A DNA stretch of 64,000 bases from Oribacterium sp. oral taxon 102 (lineage in GTDB: Bacteria; Bacillota; Clostridia; Lachnospirales; Lachnospiraceae): the NCBI RefSeq assembly GCF_013394775.1, contig NZ_JABXYT010000001.1, positions 1,006,501-1,070,500 of the forward strand. The letters are read 5' to 3'. Shown here piece by piece: positions 8,352 through 16,533 of this stretch; within the stretch, counting starts at the first letter, position 1; the number at the start of each line of letters is the position of its first letter. The notes under the pieces were generated by a model, which was given only the letters and a program-made list of their open reading frames with translations, did no database searches and was not told the DNA's origin. A program made the translations under genes and the position numbers.

Positions 8352-9161
8352 ATGAACGAAAGAATCGAAAAAGCCTATGCGAGCCGCCCGAAGGATTGGG
8401 TCTACCATACGGCGCTTGCCGTCATTGTCCTCGGACTGCTGCTCTGGAGCCTGACGGCGATGGAGACCGCGGGAACGACGCAGAACGGGGCGAAGATGGC
8501 GGGCAACATCCTGCGCGGCATCCTCCATCCGGATACGAAGCTGCTTTTCAGTCTGGGAAACAACGGCGTACCCTATCTCCTTCTCGAAACCATCTGCATT
8601 GCCTTCATGGGCACGGTGGTCGGCGCGATTTTTTCCGTGCCCCTTGCCTTCCTCTCGGCGAGCAATCTGACGCCGAAGCCGGTCGCCTTTCTGGGACGGC
8701 TCCTCATCATGGCGATTCGTACCGTCCCGGCGTTTGTGTATGGGCTTATGTTTATCCGGGTAACCGGGCCGGGACCCTTCGCGGGATTGATGACAATGTC
8801 TCTGACCTCGATCGGAATGGTATCCAAGATGTATATCGAGGCGATCGAGGATCTGGACACGAAGATCCTCGAGTCGCTGGATGCCGCGGGCTGTACGACC
8901 TGGCAGAAGATCCGCTACGGCATCCTGCCGCAGCTCATGCCGAACTTCGCGTCCACCGCGATCTACCGTTTCGACATCAACCTGCGGGATGCGACCGTGC
9001 TCGGACTTGTCGGCGCGGGCGGCATCGGCGCGCCGCTGATCTTCGCGATGAACGGCTATCGCTGGAACGAGGCAGGCTCGATCCTGCTCGGTCTGGTCGT
9101 GCTGGTGCTGCTGGTGGAGTGGCTCTCTACGAGAATCCGCGTAAAGCTGGCGAGAGGCTGA
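8352..9161 (+). CDS. phnE: Phosphonate-type ABC transporter, permease (second of two)
   Basis: The 269-residue protein is a diverged relative of the preceding permease, with about six transmembrane segments, the docking loop ESLDAAGCTTWQKIRYGILP and the late GLVGAGGIGAPL motif. It starts 9 bases after phnE1, with GGGAGGG before the ATG. Two PhnE proteins in a row are common in Bacillota phn-type transporters. No C-P lyase genes accompany the transporter, so the imported compound is not proved to be a phosphonate. Confidence 0.9.
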   Translation: MNERIEKAYASRPKDWVYHTALAVIVLGLLLWSLTAMETAGTTQNGAKMAGNILRGILHPDTKLLFSLGNNGVPYLLLETICIAFMGTVVGAIFSVPLAFLSASNLTPKPVAFLGRLLIMAIRTVPAFVYGLMFIRVTGPGPFAGLMTMSLTSIGMVSKMYIEAIEDLDTKILESLDAAGCTTWQKIRYGILPQLMPNFASTAIYRFDINLRDATVLGLVGAGGIGAPLIFAMNGYRWNEAGSILLGLVVLVLLVEWLSTRIRVKLARG

Positions 9162-9191
9162 GCGCGGAGAGGGGCGCCTTGTTGTGTGACG

Positions 9192-9225
9192 GAGGCTGCC
9201 GCAGAACTGCGGCGGCCTCTTCGTT
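9192..9225 (+). terminator. Hairpin with short T-run after phnE2
   Basis: GAGGC-T-GCCGC pairs with GCGGC-G-GCCTC around AGAACT (9192-9219), followed by a weak T-rich run (TTCGTTT). It may partly terminate between the transporter and the phosphoesterase gene. Confidence 0.55.
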
Positions 9226-9255
9226 TGACAGATGTCAGGGAAAAAGGGCGATAGA

Positions 9256-10806
9256 ATGAAAAAAAACTTTGAGATTTACTATACCTCGGATGTGCATGGC
9301 AGCATCTTCCCTGTGGACTATGCCGGCGGGCGGGAGAAGCGCTGCGGTATCCTGAACTATGCGGCGGAGATCGTGAAGACCGGAAATACGCTGGTGCTGG
9401 ACGGCGGAGACAGCCTGCAGGGAACGCCGCTTCTGAGCTACTATCTGGAGCACCGGGAGGACTTCCCGTACCAGCCGATGGCGGAGGCGTTCGGGGAGGC
9501 GGGACTGGACTGCTTCACGCTGGGGAACCATGACTTCAATTTCGGCTATGCTCCGCTCCGCGACTATGTCTGTGCGCTGCAGGAGAAGGGCACGGACTGT
9601 GTCTGCGCCAATGTCAGAGATCTCCGCGGCGGGCTTCCGCTTCTGCCGTATGTGATCCGGACGCTTGAGAATGGGCTTCGGATCGGAATCACCGGATTGG
9701 TGACAGATTCTGTCAAGGTCTGGGAGGATCCGGCGCATCTCGTCGATCTGGAGATCACGGATCCGTTGGAAAAAGCGGAGGAAATGCTGCGAATCCTGCG
9801 GGGGCAGTGCGACGTGACGGTCTGCATCTATCACGGAGGATATGAGGAGGAACTCGAAAGCGGGAGAAGGCTTAGCGAGTCAAAGGAAAACGTTGCCTGC
9901 GCGCTCGCCCGCCGCTGCAGCTTCGACCTCCTCCTGACCGGACACCAGCATATGGCGATAGAGGGCAGGCGGCTCTATGGGAGCTATACCGTACAGCCCG
10001 CAGCGAATCTGGAGCATTACTTCCATATATTCGGGGAGGCAGAGCTTGCGGGCGGAACGCGTACGGCACTTATTCTCCGGAGTCAGAGAAAGCCGTTAGG
10101 GACAAAGCATGGAGCGGATTGCTTCCGACGGCTTTCCGAGCTGGAAACGCGGACAGAAGCATGGCTTTCGGAGACCATCGGGAGGCTCCCGGCGGCGCTG
10201 CCCCCGGAGGATAAGCTGGAGATCGCGCTGCATGGCAGCAGGGTGGCGGCACTCTTCAATCAGATCCAGCTTCTGGAAACGGGCGCGGATTTCTCCTGCA
10301 CAGGGCTCGGCAACGCACCGATCGGTCTGCCGCGGGAGCTCAGCATCCGCAGCATCTATACCGCGTACCCCTTCGCGAATACGATCATCGTGAAGGAGGT
10401 GACGAGAGAGAGCCTGAGGGCGGCGCTGGAGCGCTGTGCGATGTATCTGGAGCTGGACGGGGAGGGGAAGCCGCGCTTCTCCGATGCCTTTATGAAGCCG
10501 AAGGTCGAGCATTACAACTATGACTTCTATGCCGGTCTGGACTATGCCTTCGACCTCAGGAAGCCTGCCGGGGAGCGGGTGGTGCGGCTCAGAAGGCTGG
10601 ACGGTACGGAGCTTCAGAGCGGAAACGTCTACCGTCTCGCGCTCAGCAACTACCGCGCGACGGGGACGGGCGGCTATCCGATGCTGGGAGCAGCACGCGA
10701 GGTCTACAGCGGCGCAGATAATGTGCAGGATCTGCTGATCGCGTATATTCGTCGTGCAGGAGAGCTGTCGATTCCGGAGAACTACCGATTTTCGGTGAGA
10801 TATTAG
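9256..10806 (+). CDS. 5'-nucleotidase/UshA-type metallophosphoesterase, without signal peptide
   Basis: The 516-residue protein has the two domains of the 5'-nucleotidase/2',3'-cyclic phosphodiesterase family. The N-terminal metallophosphatase motifs are all present: YTSDVHGS, DGGDSLQG, GNHDFNFGY, YHGGYEEE and TGHQHM (two-metal centre). The C-terminal domain (about 320-516) carries the substrate-binding part, with YPFANTI and the Tyr/Phe-rich HYNYDFYAGLDY. Family members are normally secreted; here the protein begins MKKNFEIYYTSDVHG with no signal peptide, so it should act in the cytoplasm. Downstream of phnDCEE, it might release phosphate from an imported phosphorylated compound; this is inference. 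A slightly longer start at 9232 has no better ribosome site. Confidence 0.82.
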   Translation: MKKNFEIYYTSDVHGSIFPVDYAGGREKRCGILNYAAEIVKTGNTLVLDGGDSLQGTPLLSYYLEHREDFPYQPMAEAFGEAGLDCFTLGNHDFNFGYAPLRDYVCALQEKGTDCVCANVRDLRGGLPLLPYVIRTLENGLRIGITGLVTDSVKVWEDPAHLVDLEITDPLEKAEEMLRILRGQCDVTVCIYHGGYEEELESGRRLSESKENVACALARRCSFDLLLTGHQHMAIEGRRLYGSYTVQPAANLEHYFHIFGEAELAGGTRTALILRSQRKPLGTKHGADCFRRLSELETRTEAWLSETIGRLPAALPPEDKLEIALHGSRVAALFNQIQLLETGADFSCTGLGNAPIGLPRELSIRSIYTAYPFANTIIVKEVTRESLRAALERCAMYLELDGEGKPRFSDAFMKPKVEHYNYDFYAGLDYAFDLRKPAGERVVRLRRLDGTELQSGNVYRLALSNYRATGTGGYPMLGAAREVYSGADNVQDLLIAYIRRAGELSIPENYRFSVRY

Positions 10807-10877
10807 GGGACGCATCTATTTTCAGGAGGAAAGAGCTGTGACGCGGCTGCAGGGCAGGCGGACGCGGTCTAAGGGCA

Positions 10878-10922
10878 GCAAAAAGCGGAGCGGGCGGAGA
10901 GAATTTCTCCGTTCACTCCGCT
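10878..10922 (-). terminator. Terminator of mnmA, overlapping its last codons
   Basis: AGCGGAG pairs with CTCCGCT and, further in, CGGAGA with TCTCCG; read on the minus strand the stem is followed by five T. The stem includes the mnmA stop codon (10913-10915), so coding sequence forms one arm. Confidence 0.7.
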
Positions 10923-11998
10923 CTCAGTATCGTCCCGCCGCCGACGACGTCCTCGCCGTCATAGAGGACGACCGCCTGTCCTGCAGCGATTGCGCGCTCC
11001 GGTATGTCGAAGCGAATGCGGACGCTGCCGTCCGGGAGGGGCTCCGCGGTGGCGGGAACCTCCTTTGCCTTGTAGCGAGTCTTCGCGGTGACGCGAAGCG
11101 CAGCGGGCGGCGTCTCATACTTGATCCAGTTAAAGCTCCCGGCGAGGAGGCTGTCCGAATAGAGGAGAGAACCTGTTGTCAGGATGACGCGGTTCTCTGC
11201 CATGTCCTTCCCGGCGACGTACATCGGAGCGGGAAGCGAGAGCCCCAGCCCCTTTCTCTGTCCGATGGTGTAGCGGATGATGCCGCGGTGCCTGCCGAGT
11301 AAGTGTCCCGCCTCGTCCACGAAGTCACCCTCCGGATACTGCACGCTGCGGTATTTCTCGATGAAATCTCCGTAATCTCCATTTGTCACGAAGCAGATGT
11401 CCTGTGAGTCATGCTTCCGGGCGTTCAGGAAATGATACTGCGCCGCGCGGGCGCGCACTGCCTCCTTACTCTCGAACTCTCCGAGGGGGAAGGCGCTGTG
11501 AGAGAGCTGCTCCTGACTGAGGAAGTAGAGCACATAGCTCTGATCCTTCGCAGCATTCCTCGCTTTTTTCAGGAGATAGCGGCCGCTCACAGGATCCTGT
11601 TCGATGCGGGCATAGTGGCCGGTGACGATCAGATCGCAATGAAGCGCTGCCGCGCGGCGGTAGAGCTTTTCGTGCTTCATATAGCGGTTGCAGTCGATGC
11701 AGGGATTCGGTGTCCCGCCCTGCTCGTAGATGCGCACGAAGCGCTCGATCACCTGCTTTTGAAAATCGTCTGTGAAGTTCAGAACATAGAAGGGAATATC
11801 CAGCGCATCGGCGACCTGCCGGGCATCGGCGGCGTCCTCGGCGGTGCAGCAGGTATTGCTCCGGCAGCCGCCTGCATCCTCTCCCGAATAGAGCTTCATC
11901 GTGACGCCGATGCAGTCATAGCCCCGCTCCTTCATCAGCGCGGCGGCGACGGAGCTGTCGACGCCGCCGCTCATGGCGATCAATGCTTTTTTTGCCAT
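10913..11998 (-). CDS. mnmA: tRNA-specific 2-thiouridylase MnmA
   Basis: The 361-residue enzyme thiolates U34 of tRNA-Lys, -Glu and -Gln, needed for accurate decoding. It has the PP-loop AMSGGVDSSVAAALM near the N-terminus that binds ATP, the first catalytic Cys in TPNPCIDCN and a second in the DSQDICFVTNGDY segment, and YTIGQRKGLGL typical of the family. Its length is usual. It starts 37 bases after the rmlA stop on the same strand and may be read from the rmlB promoter. A hairpin terminator overlaps its end. Confidence 0.95.
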   Translation of the reverse strand: MAKKALIAMSGGVDSSVAAALMKERGYDCIGVTMKLYSGEDAGGCRSNTCCTAEDAADARQVADALDIPFYVLNFTDDFQKQVIERFVRIYEQGGTPNPCIDCNRYMKHEKLYRRAAALHCDLIVTGHYARIEQDPVSGRYLLKKARNAAKDQSYVLYFLSQEQLSHSAFPLGEFESKEAVRARAAQYHFLNARKHDSQDICFVTNGDYGDFIEKYRSVQYPEGDFVDEAGHLLGRHRGIIRYTIGQRKGLGLSLPAPMYVAGKDMAENRVILTTGSLLYSDSLLAGSFNWIKYETPPAALRVTAKTRYKAKEVPATAEPLPDGSVRIRFDIPERAIAAGQAVVLYDGEDVVGGGTILRAE

Positions 11999-12035
11999 TG
12001 GGCTGTTTTTCTCCTCTTTTCCGCGGATATACCGC

Positions 12036-12920
12036 TTAATACTTCACCTTCCCCTCCGCGACAGCGCGCAGGTGCTGCCCGTAGGGGCTTTTGCCGTAGC
12101 GCTCTGCGGAGCGCAGCAGCATTTCCCTGTCGATCCAGCGGTTGATGTAGGCGATTTCCTCAGGCGCGGAGATCGTGATGCCCTGCAGCTCCTCGATCGT
12201 ATGAACGAATTCCGCTGCCTCCAGAAGGCTCGCCATTGTCCCTGTATCGAGCCATGCGAAGCCGCGACCGAGGCGCTGTACATTGAGTCTGTCTTCCCTG
12301 AGATACATCTCATTCAGCGACGTGATCTCGAGCTCGCCTCTCGCAGAGGGCTGTACCGTATGCGCCTTCGCGCTGACGCCCGCCGGGTAGAAGTAGAGAC
12401 CGGTTACGGCATAGTTGCTCTTCGGCTGCGCCGGCTTCTCCTCGATCGAAACTGCGCGGCCCGCTGCGTCGAATTCGACAATGCCGAAGCGCTCCGGATC
12501 ATTGACATAGTAGCCGAAGACCGTGGCGCGTCCCGCCTCCGCGTCTGCCGCAGCGGTTCGCAGGATCCTGCCGAAGCCGTTGCCGTAGAAGATATTGTCG
12601 CCAAGCACCATCGCGCAGGCATCCGAACCGATGAACGTCTCTCCGAGCGTGAACGCCTGTGCGAGTCCGTCCGGAGACGGCTGTACCTTGTAGGACAGAC
12701 GGACGCCGAACTGACTGCCGTCACCGAGCAGCGCCTCGAAGCGCGGTGTATCCTCCGGTGTGGAAATGATCAGGATGTCCTGAATGCCGGCAAGCATCAG
12801 TGTGGACAGCGGGTAGTAGACCATCGGCTTGTCATAGACCGGCAGGAGCTGCTTGCTGGTTACCATGGTGAGCGGATAGAGACGGGTGCCGGAGCCGCCT
12901 GCGAGTACAATGCCCTTCAT
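12036..12920 (-). CDS. rmlA: Glucose-1-phosphate thymidylyltransferase
   Basis: The 294-residue enzyme makes dTDP-glucose from glucose 1-phosphate and dTTP, the first step to dTDP-rhamnose. The N-terminal nucleotide-binding motif [37 protein letters not shown] and FAWLDTGT are classic RmlA. It overlaps rmlB by 4 bases, so the two are translated together. The order rmlB-rmlA on this strand, with rmlD about 3.6 kb away on the opposite strand, is a split arrangement; no rmlC is in the window. Confidence 0.95.
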   Translation of the reverse strand: MKGIVLAGGSGTRLYPLTMVTSKQLLPVYDKPMVYYPLSTLMLAGIQDILIISTPEDTPRFEALLGDGSQFGVRLSYKVQPSPDGLAQAFTLGETFIGSDACAMVLGDNIFYGNGFGRILRTAAADAEAGRATVFGYYVNDPERFGIVEFDAAGRAVSIEEKPAQPKSNYAVTGLYFYPAGVSAKAHTVQPSARGELEITSLNEMYLREDRLNVQRLGRGFAWLDTGTMASLLEAAEFVHTIEELQGITISAPEEIAYINRWIDREMLLRSAERYGKSPYGQHLRAVAEGKVKY

Positions 12921-13951
12921 CGATCCAGAACCTCCTTCTTCCCATACATTTCGGCGTAATAGTTCTGGTACTCACCGGAGATGATATTCTCCCACCACTC
13001 ACGGTTGTCGAGATACCATTGAATCGTCTTCTTGATTCCGTCTCGGAACATGGTTTCCGGCAGCCAGCCGAGCTCGCTGTGGATCTTTGTCGGGTCGATG
13101 GCGTAGCGCTGGTCGTGTCCCTTCCGGTCGGTGACATGCTCAATCAGGCTCTCCGGCTTCCCGAGCGTCTCGCAGATCAGCTTCACGATCTCGATATTCT
13201 TCATCTCATTGTGTCCGCCGATGTTGTAGACCTCGCCGACGCTGCCCTTCCGGAGGATCAGGTCGATCGCCTTGCAGTGATCCTCCACATAGAGCCAGTC
13301 GCGGACATTCTGTCCTTCTCCGTAGACCGGAAGTTTCCGGTCGGCGAGTGCATTGGCAATCATCAGCGGGATCAACTTCTCCGGGAACTGATAGGGACCG
13401 TAGTTATTGGAGCAGCGGCTGATCGTGACCGGCAGTCCGAAGGTTCTGTGATATGCCATGACGAGCAGGTCTGCGCTCGCCTTGGAGGAGCTGTAGGGGC
13501 TCGAGGTGTGGAGCGGCGTGTCCTCGTGGAAGAAGAGATCCGGACGGTCGAGCGGCAGGTCTCCGTAGACCTCATCCGTGGAAACCTGATGATAGCGCCG
13601 GATTCCGTACTTCCGGCAGGCATCCATCAGGACTGCCGTGCCGATGATATTGGTCTGGAGGAAAATCTCCGGATTTTCGATGGAGCGATCCACATGGGAC
13701 TCTGCCGCGAAGTTCACGACCATGTCCGGCTTTTCCTCCTCGAAGAGACGGTATACGCCCTCCCGGTTGCAGATGTCCAGCTTCACGAAGCGGAAATTCG
13801 GCTCGTCGAGCACGCTCTTCAATGTAGACAGATTTCCGGCATAGGTCAGCGCATCCACGCAGACAATGCGATCCTCCGGGTGCTTTGCAAGCTCCAGAAA
13901 GACGAAGTTGCTTCCGATAAACCCGGCGCCGCCGGTTACGATAATAGTCAT
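12917..13951 (-). CDS. rmlB: dTDP-glucose 4,6-dehydratase
   Basis: The 344-residue short-chain dehydrogenase-like enzyme converts dTDP-glucose to dTDP-4-keto-6-deoxyglucose, the second step of dTDP-rhamnose synthesis. It has the NAD-binding [10 protein letters not shown] at residues 7-16, the STDEVYG active-site loop and the [10 protein letters not shown] catalytic Tyr/Lys motif. The start has AGGAGG close upstream. It is the first gene of the minus-strand rmlB-rmlA-mnmA unit, with an extended -10 promoter about 35 bases ahead. Confidence 0.95.
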   Translation of the reverse strand: MTIIVTGGAGFIGSNFVFLELAKHPEDRIVCVDALTYAGNLSTLKSVLDEPNFRFVKLDICNREGVYRLFEEEKPDMVVNFAAESHVDRSIENPEIFLQTNIIGTAVLMDACRKYGIRRYHQVSTDEVYGDLPLDRPDLFFHEDTPLHTSSPYSSSKASADLLVMAYHRTFGLPVTISRCSNNYGPYQFPEKLIPLMIANALADRKLPVYGEGQNVRDWLYVEDHCKAIDLILRKGSVGEVYNIGGHNEMKNIEIVKLICETLGKPESLIEHVTDRKGHDQRYAIDPTKIHSELGWLPETMFRDGIKKTIQWYLDNREWWENIISGEYQNYYAEMYGKKEVLDR

Positions 13952-13982
13952 GAGTATTCCTCCTAAGCGTTTTCTTCTGCTG

Positions 13983-14012
13983 ATTGTAGCATAAAAGCTG
14001 CCCTTAGGGCAG
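13983..14012 (-). promoter_or_regulatory. rmlB promoter with overlapping hairpin
   Basis: On the minus strand TATGCTACAAT gives an extended -10 (TGC plus TACAAT, plus-strand 13983-13988). The poor -35 is covered by the inverted repeat CTGCCC-TTA-GGGCAG (13998-14012), which could be an operator. The same TATGCTACAAT string stands at the rmlD promoter on the other strand. Confidence 0.5.
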
Positions 14013-14203
14013 TCGTAAGGTTTTTTTTTGATTTTTTTAATTTTCCGTAAAACTTTACAGAATATTTATTTGCAATCTGCTATATTAAATTTTATGGTGC
14101 AATAGTATCTCGATAGATCGGAAAAGTCACGTGCCATGGGCGTCATGAATAAAGCGGCGTTTCCTTAGAAATGGAAATAGTCTTTTGCGGTACGGGAGGA
14201 AGG

Positions 14204-16366
14204 ATGAGAAAGAAATTCAGGAAAACTTTTTTTGCTTCGGCCTTGCGGCTTTGCATGGGAGCCGGAATGCTTCTGCTCTTCAGAACAAACGTTCTCGCCG
14301 CGGATGCGGGCTGGAAATATGAGAACCATGTGTGGAAATATTATAAGGAAGATAAAAGTCCGTATCTTGGCTGGCTCAATACGGGCACGGACTGGTATTA
14401 TCTGGATCCCGCAAGCGGAAATATGAAAACAGGCTGGATCCGGCATTCGGACGGAAGGTGGTATTTTCTGAATACCGGCTCGGGGAGCGCGCTCGGAGCC
14501 ATGCTGAGGGGCTGGCAGTGGATAGACGGATACTGCTATTATTTTGATGCTGTCTCGGGAAGAATGTATGAAAACGAGGCGACACCTGACGGATACAGGG
14601 TGGACGCGCTGGGCAGATGCCTCGACAGTACCGGCGGGAGTCTGTTTCTGGAGGGGAAGGGAATTCTTAGCGGAAAAGAAGCGGCAATGCCTGCAATGGC
14701 ATCTGCGGTGTCAGGCGGAGGCGGGATAAGCAGCAGGAGCAGCAGCGGCGCAGGGAGAGGCGGAAGCACGGGAAGCAGCGGTATCGGCAGAGGCAGCGCG
14801 GGCAGGAGCAGCGGGGGAGGCAGTGCCGGAAGAAACGGCGGCACGGGCAGAAGCAGCAGTTCCGGCGGGGGAAGCGCAGGCAATGCGGGAAATGCAGTTG
14901 GGGACAGCATAGAGCGCGGCGAAACAGATACGAAGAAAAACGAAAATCGCATCGCCGATATACCGAAGAGAGAGACGGATTCCAACAGCAAAACGGAATC
15001 GAGGACGGAAGAAAAGCCGGAGCTCCCCAAGATCCCGGAAAAGAAGGAAAACATTGCCACAGGCTCGGAGATCCCCAAGGAGCATACGGAAGAACGGAGC
15101 ACAGAAGAGAAAAAAACGGAAGAACAGCCTGTGGGGGAAGCGCAGGAATCGGAAGAACAGCAGCCGAAGAAGGAGCAGAAAACAGAAGAAGCAGGCACGC
15201 AGCATACAGAGGAACAGCATAAAGCAGAAGAACAGAGCCCCGAAGCAGAGCCGGAAACTGAAGAAACAGCAGAGTCGAAATCGGAAGAAGGAACAGAGAA
15301 AAAGACAGAAGACAAGAATGAAGGTGACGACACGGAATCCCCGTCTGAGGAGAGAATGGCAGAGGCAGAGCGGATAGAGAGGGAAAAGGCGGATAAGGTA
15401 TATAAGGAGCTCAGCAGCCGCTCCAATCAAAATGTGGAGCAGTATAAAGCAGACGACGGAACGGTACATACCATAATCTGGGTACAGGGGATCAATGCCC
15501 CCAGAATGGGGGAGAGCGGAGATTTCAGGAAAGAGATCCTGAAGCAGGGCGACGATACCTATGTGGACTATATCGCGGAATATGCACCCGGGAATTCATG
15601 GTTTGACGTAAATAAGTCGGACATAGGCTCTGCGGAATATGAGAGGGACAAAAATCTGTGCTTCGCTGCTTCGGCTTCCAATATGCTGCACTGGTGGATG
15701 GAGCAGAATGCGGCGTATATTACGGCGTATGAACAAAAAAACGGGAATCCCGCAAGGGCAGTCGGAAATAAAATTTATACGCTGGAGGATCTGAGGACAG
15801 CTCCCGCAAGCCAAACCGAGAGTGAGGTATTTGCGTTCTTTAAAGACATCTATGGAAACAATGAAAAAGGATTCTTTACGGATCTTTTGGCAGATCTCTT
15901 CATAAACGGCTATACACCGAAGAAAAACGGAGGAACCAATCTCGAAAGGGAGGATCTGGAGCCGGATACAAGAGCGGGATTTTTCTATGAGGTATTTCAG
16001 GGAGGCCTTCTTACGGACAGAAGCTATAGAGGAGGATATCGGGACTTCGGAGAGTCCCTGAAGGAAATACTCGGAGGCGGACAGATTGCAGGCGTTTCAC
16101 ATACGGTAGTAAACAACTACAATCATGTGATCACGATCTGGGGGGCGGAATATGACCTTGATGGCAGGATTGTCGCCATATACGTGACGGATTCCGATGA
16201 CCGTGAGGGTGTGGAAATAGGGATGAAGCGCTATGGCGTAAGGAATGCAAACGGAAAAGCCAAGCTCAGTACCAATATCAGCAATAAGGCGCATGGGTCA
16301 AATGTGGGATATCTGTATATGCTTTCTCTGGGAAAGGAAAAGTGGAAGGAATATCTGGAGGAATAG
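14204..16366 (+). CDS. Secreted IdeS/Mac-like cysteine protease with wall-binding repeats
   Basis: The 720-residue protein has a signal peptide (1-32, ending NVLA), choline-binding/wall-binding type repeats (about 34-138, GW...WYYLDPASGNMKTGW), a Gly/Ser/Arg linker (about 170-230), a Glu/Lys/Thr-rich stretch (about 234-395) and a C-terminal domain (about 396-720) closely resembling streptococcal IdeS. Compared from memory with IdeS, the catalytic residues align: Cys486 (LCFAASASNMLHWW; IdeS Cys94), Lys471 (WFDVNK; Lys84), His641 (NHVITIWGA; His262) and Asp663/Asp665 (YVTDSD; Asp284/286), with His-to-Asp spacing of 22 in both. IdeS cleaves IgG below the hinge, so this is probably an immunoglobulin-cleaving enzyme held at the surface; the true substrate is untested. 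The start at 14204 has GGGAGGAAGG. Its base composition looks more AT-rich than its neighbours', and it sits between divergent rml genes. Confidence 0.87.
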   Translation: MRKKFRKTFFASALRLCMGAGMLLLFRTNVLAADAGWKYENHVWKYYKEDKSPYLGWLNTGTDWYYLDPASGNMKTGWIRHSDGRWYFLNTGSGSALGAMLRGWQWIDGYCYYFDAVSGRMYENEATPDGYRVDALGRCLDSTGGSLFLEGKGILSGKEAAMPAMASAVSGGGGISSRSSSGAGRGGSTGSSGIGRGSAGRSSGGGSAGRNGGTGRSSSSGGGSAGNAGNAVGDSIERGETDTKKNENRIADIPKRETDSNSKTESRTEEKPELPKIPEKKENIATGSEIPKEHTEERSTEEKKTEEQPVGEAQESEEQQPKKEQKTEEAGTQHTEEQHKAEEQSPEAEPETEETAESKSEEGTEKKTEDKNEGDDTESPSEERMAEAERIEREKADKVYKELSSRSNQNVEQYKADDGTVHTIIWVQGINAPRMGESGDFRKEILKQGDDTYVDYIAEYAPGNSWFDVNKSDIGSAEYERDKNLCFAASASNMLHWWMEQNAAYITAYEQKNGNPARAVGNKIYTLEDLRTAPASQTESEVFAFFKDIYGNNEKGFFTDLLADLFINGYTPKKNGGTNLEREDLEPDTRAGFFYEVFQGGLLTDRSYRGGYRDFGESLKEILGGGQIAGVSHTVVNNYNHVITIWGAEYDLDGRIVAIYVTDSDDREGVEIGMKRYGVRNANGKAKLSTNISNKAHGSNVGYLYMLSLGKEKWKEYLEE

Positions 16367-16374
16367 CCGGAGAG

Positions 16375-16406
16375 AAAACCGTCTGCCTTGCGGCAGGCGG
16401 TTTTTC
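16375..16406 (+). terminator. Terminator of the IdeS-like gene
   Basis: AAAACCGTCTGCC (16375-16387) pairs with GGCAGGCGGTTTT (16392-16404) around TTGC, with a T-run at the end; a strong 13-pair stem. Confidence 0.9.
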
Positions 16407-16464
16407 TGTCAGGAAAAACAGAAGACTTATGACGGGGGGCTGCGGTTGCAGGAGCTGCTGCATA

Positions 16465-16492
16465 TTGTATAAAAAAAAAAATATGCTACAAT
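16465..16492 (+). promoter_or_regulatory. rmlD promoter with a poly-A spacer
   Basis: TTGTAT (16465-16470) and TACAAT (16487-16492) are 16 bases apart; the spacer begins with a run of about 11 A. TATGC precedes the -10 box as at the rmlB promoter. Confidence 0.6.
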
Positions 16493-16533
16493 TCTAAAAT
16501 AATCAAGATGAAGCTTCGAAAGGAAGGATTTCC

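Noticed and set aside
10838..11302. A 154-codon frame starting GTG after a perfect AGGAGGA site, running against mnmA
   Set aside because: It lies almost wholly antisense to mnmA, has no family features and its first part overlaps the mnmA terminator; probably the ribosome site is a leftover or chance.
14539..15469. Long minus-strand frames across the low-complexity part of the IdeS-like gene
   Set aside because: They are mirror images of the Glu/Lys/Thr and Gly/Ser codons, with Ser/Phe/Cys-rich nonsense sequence and no start signals.
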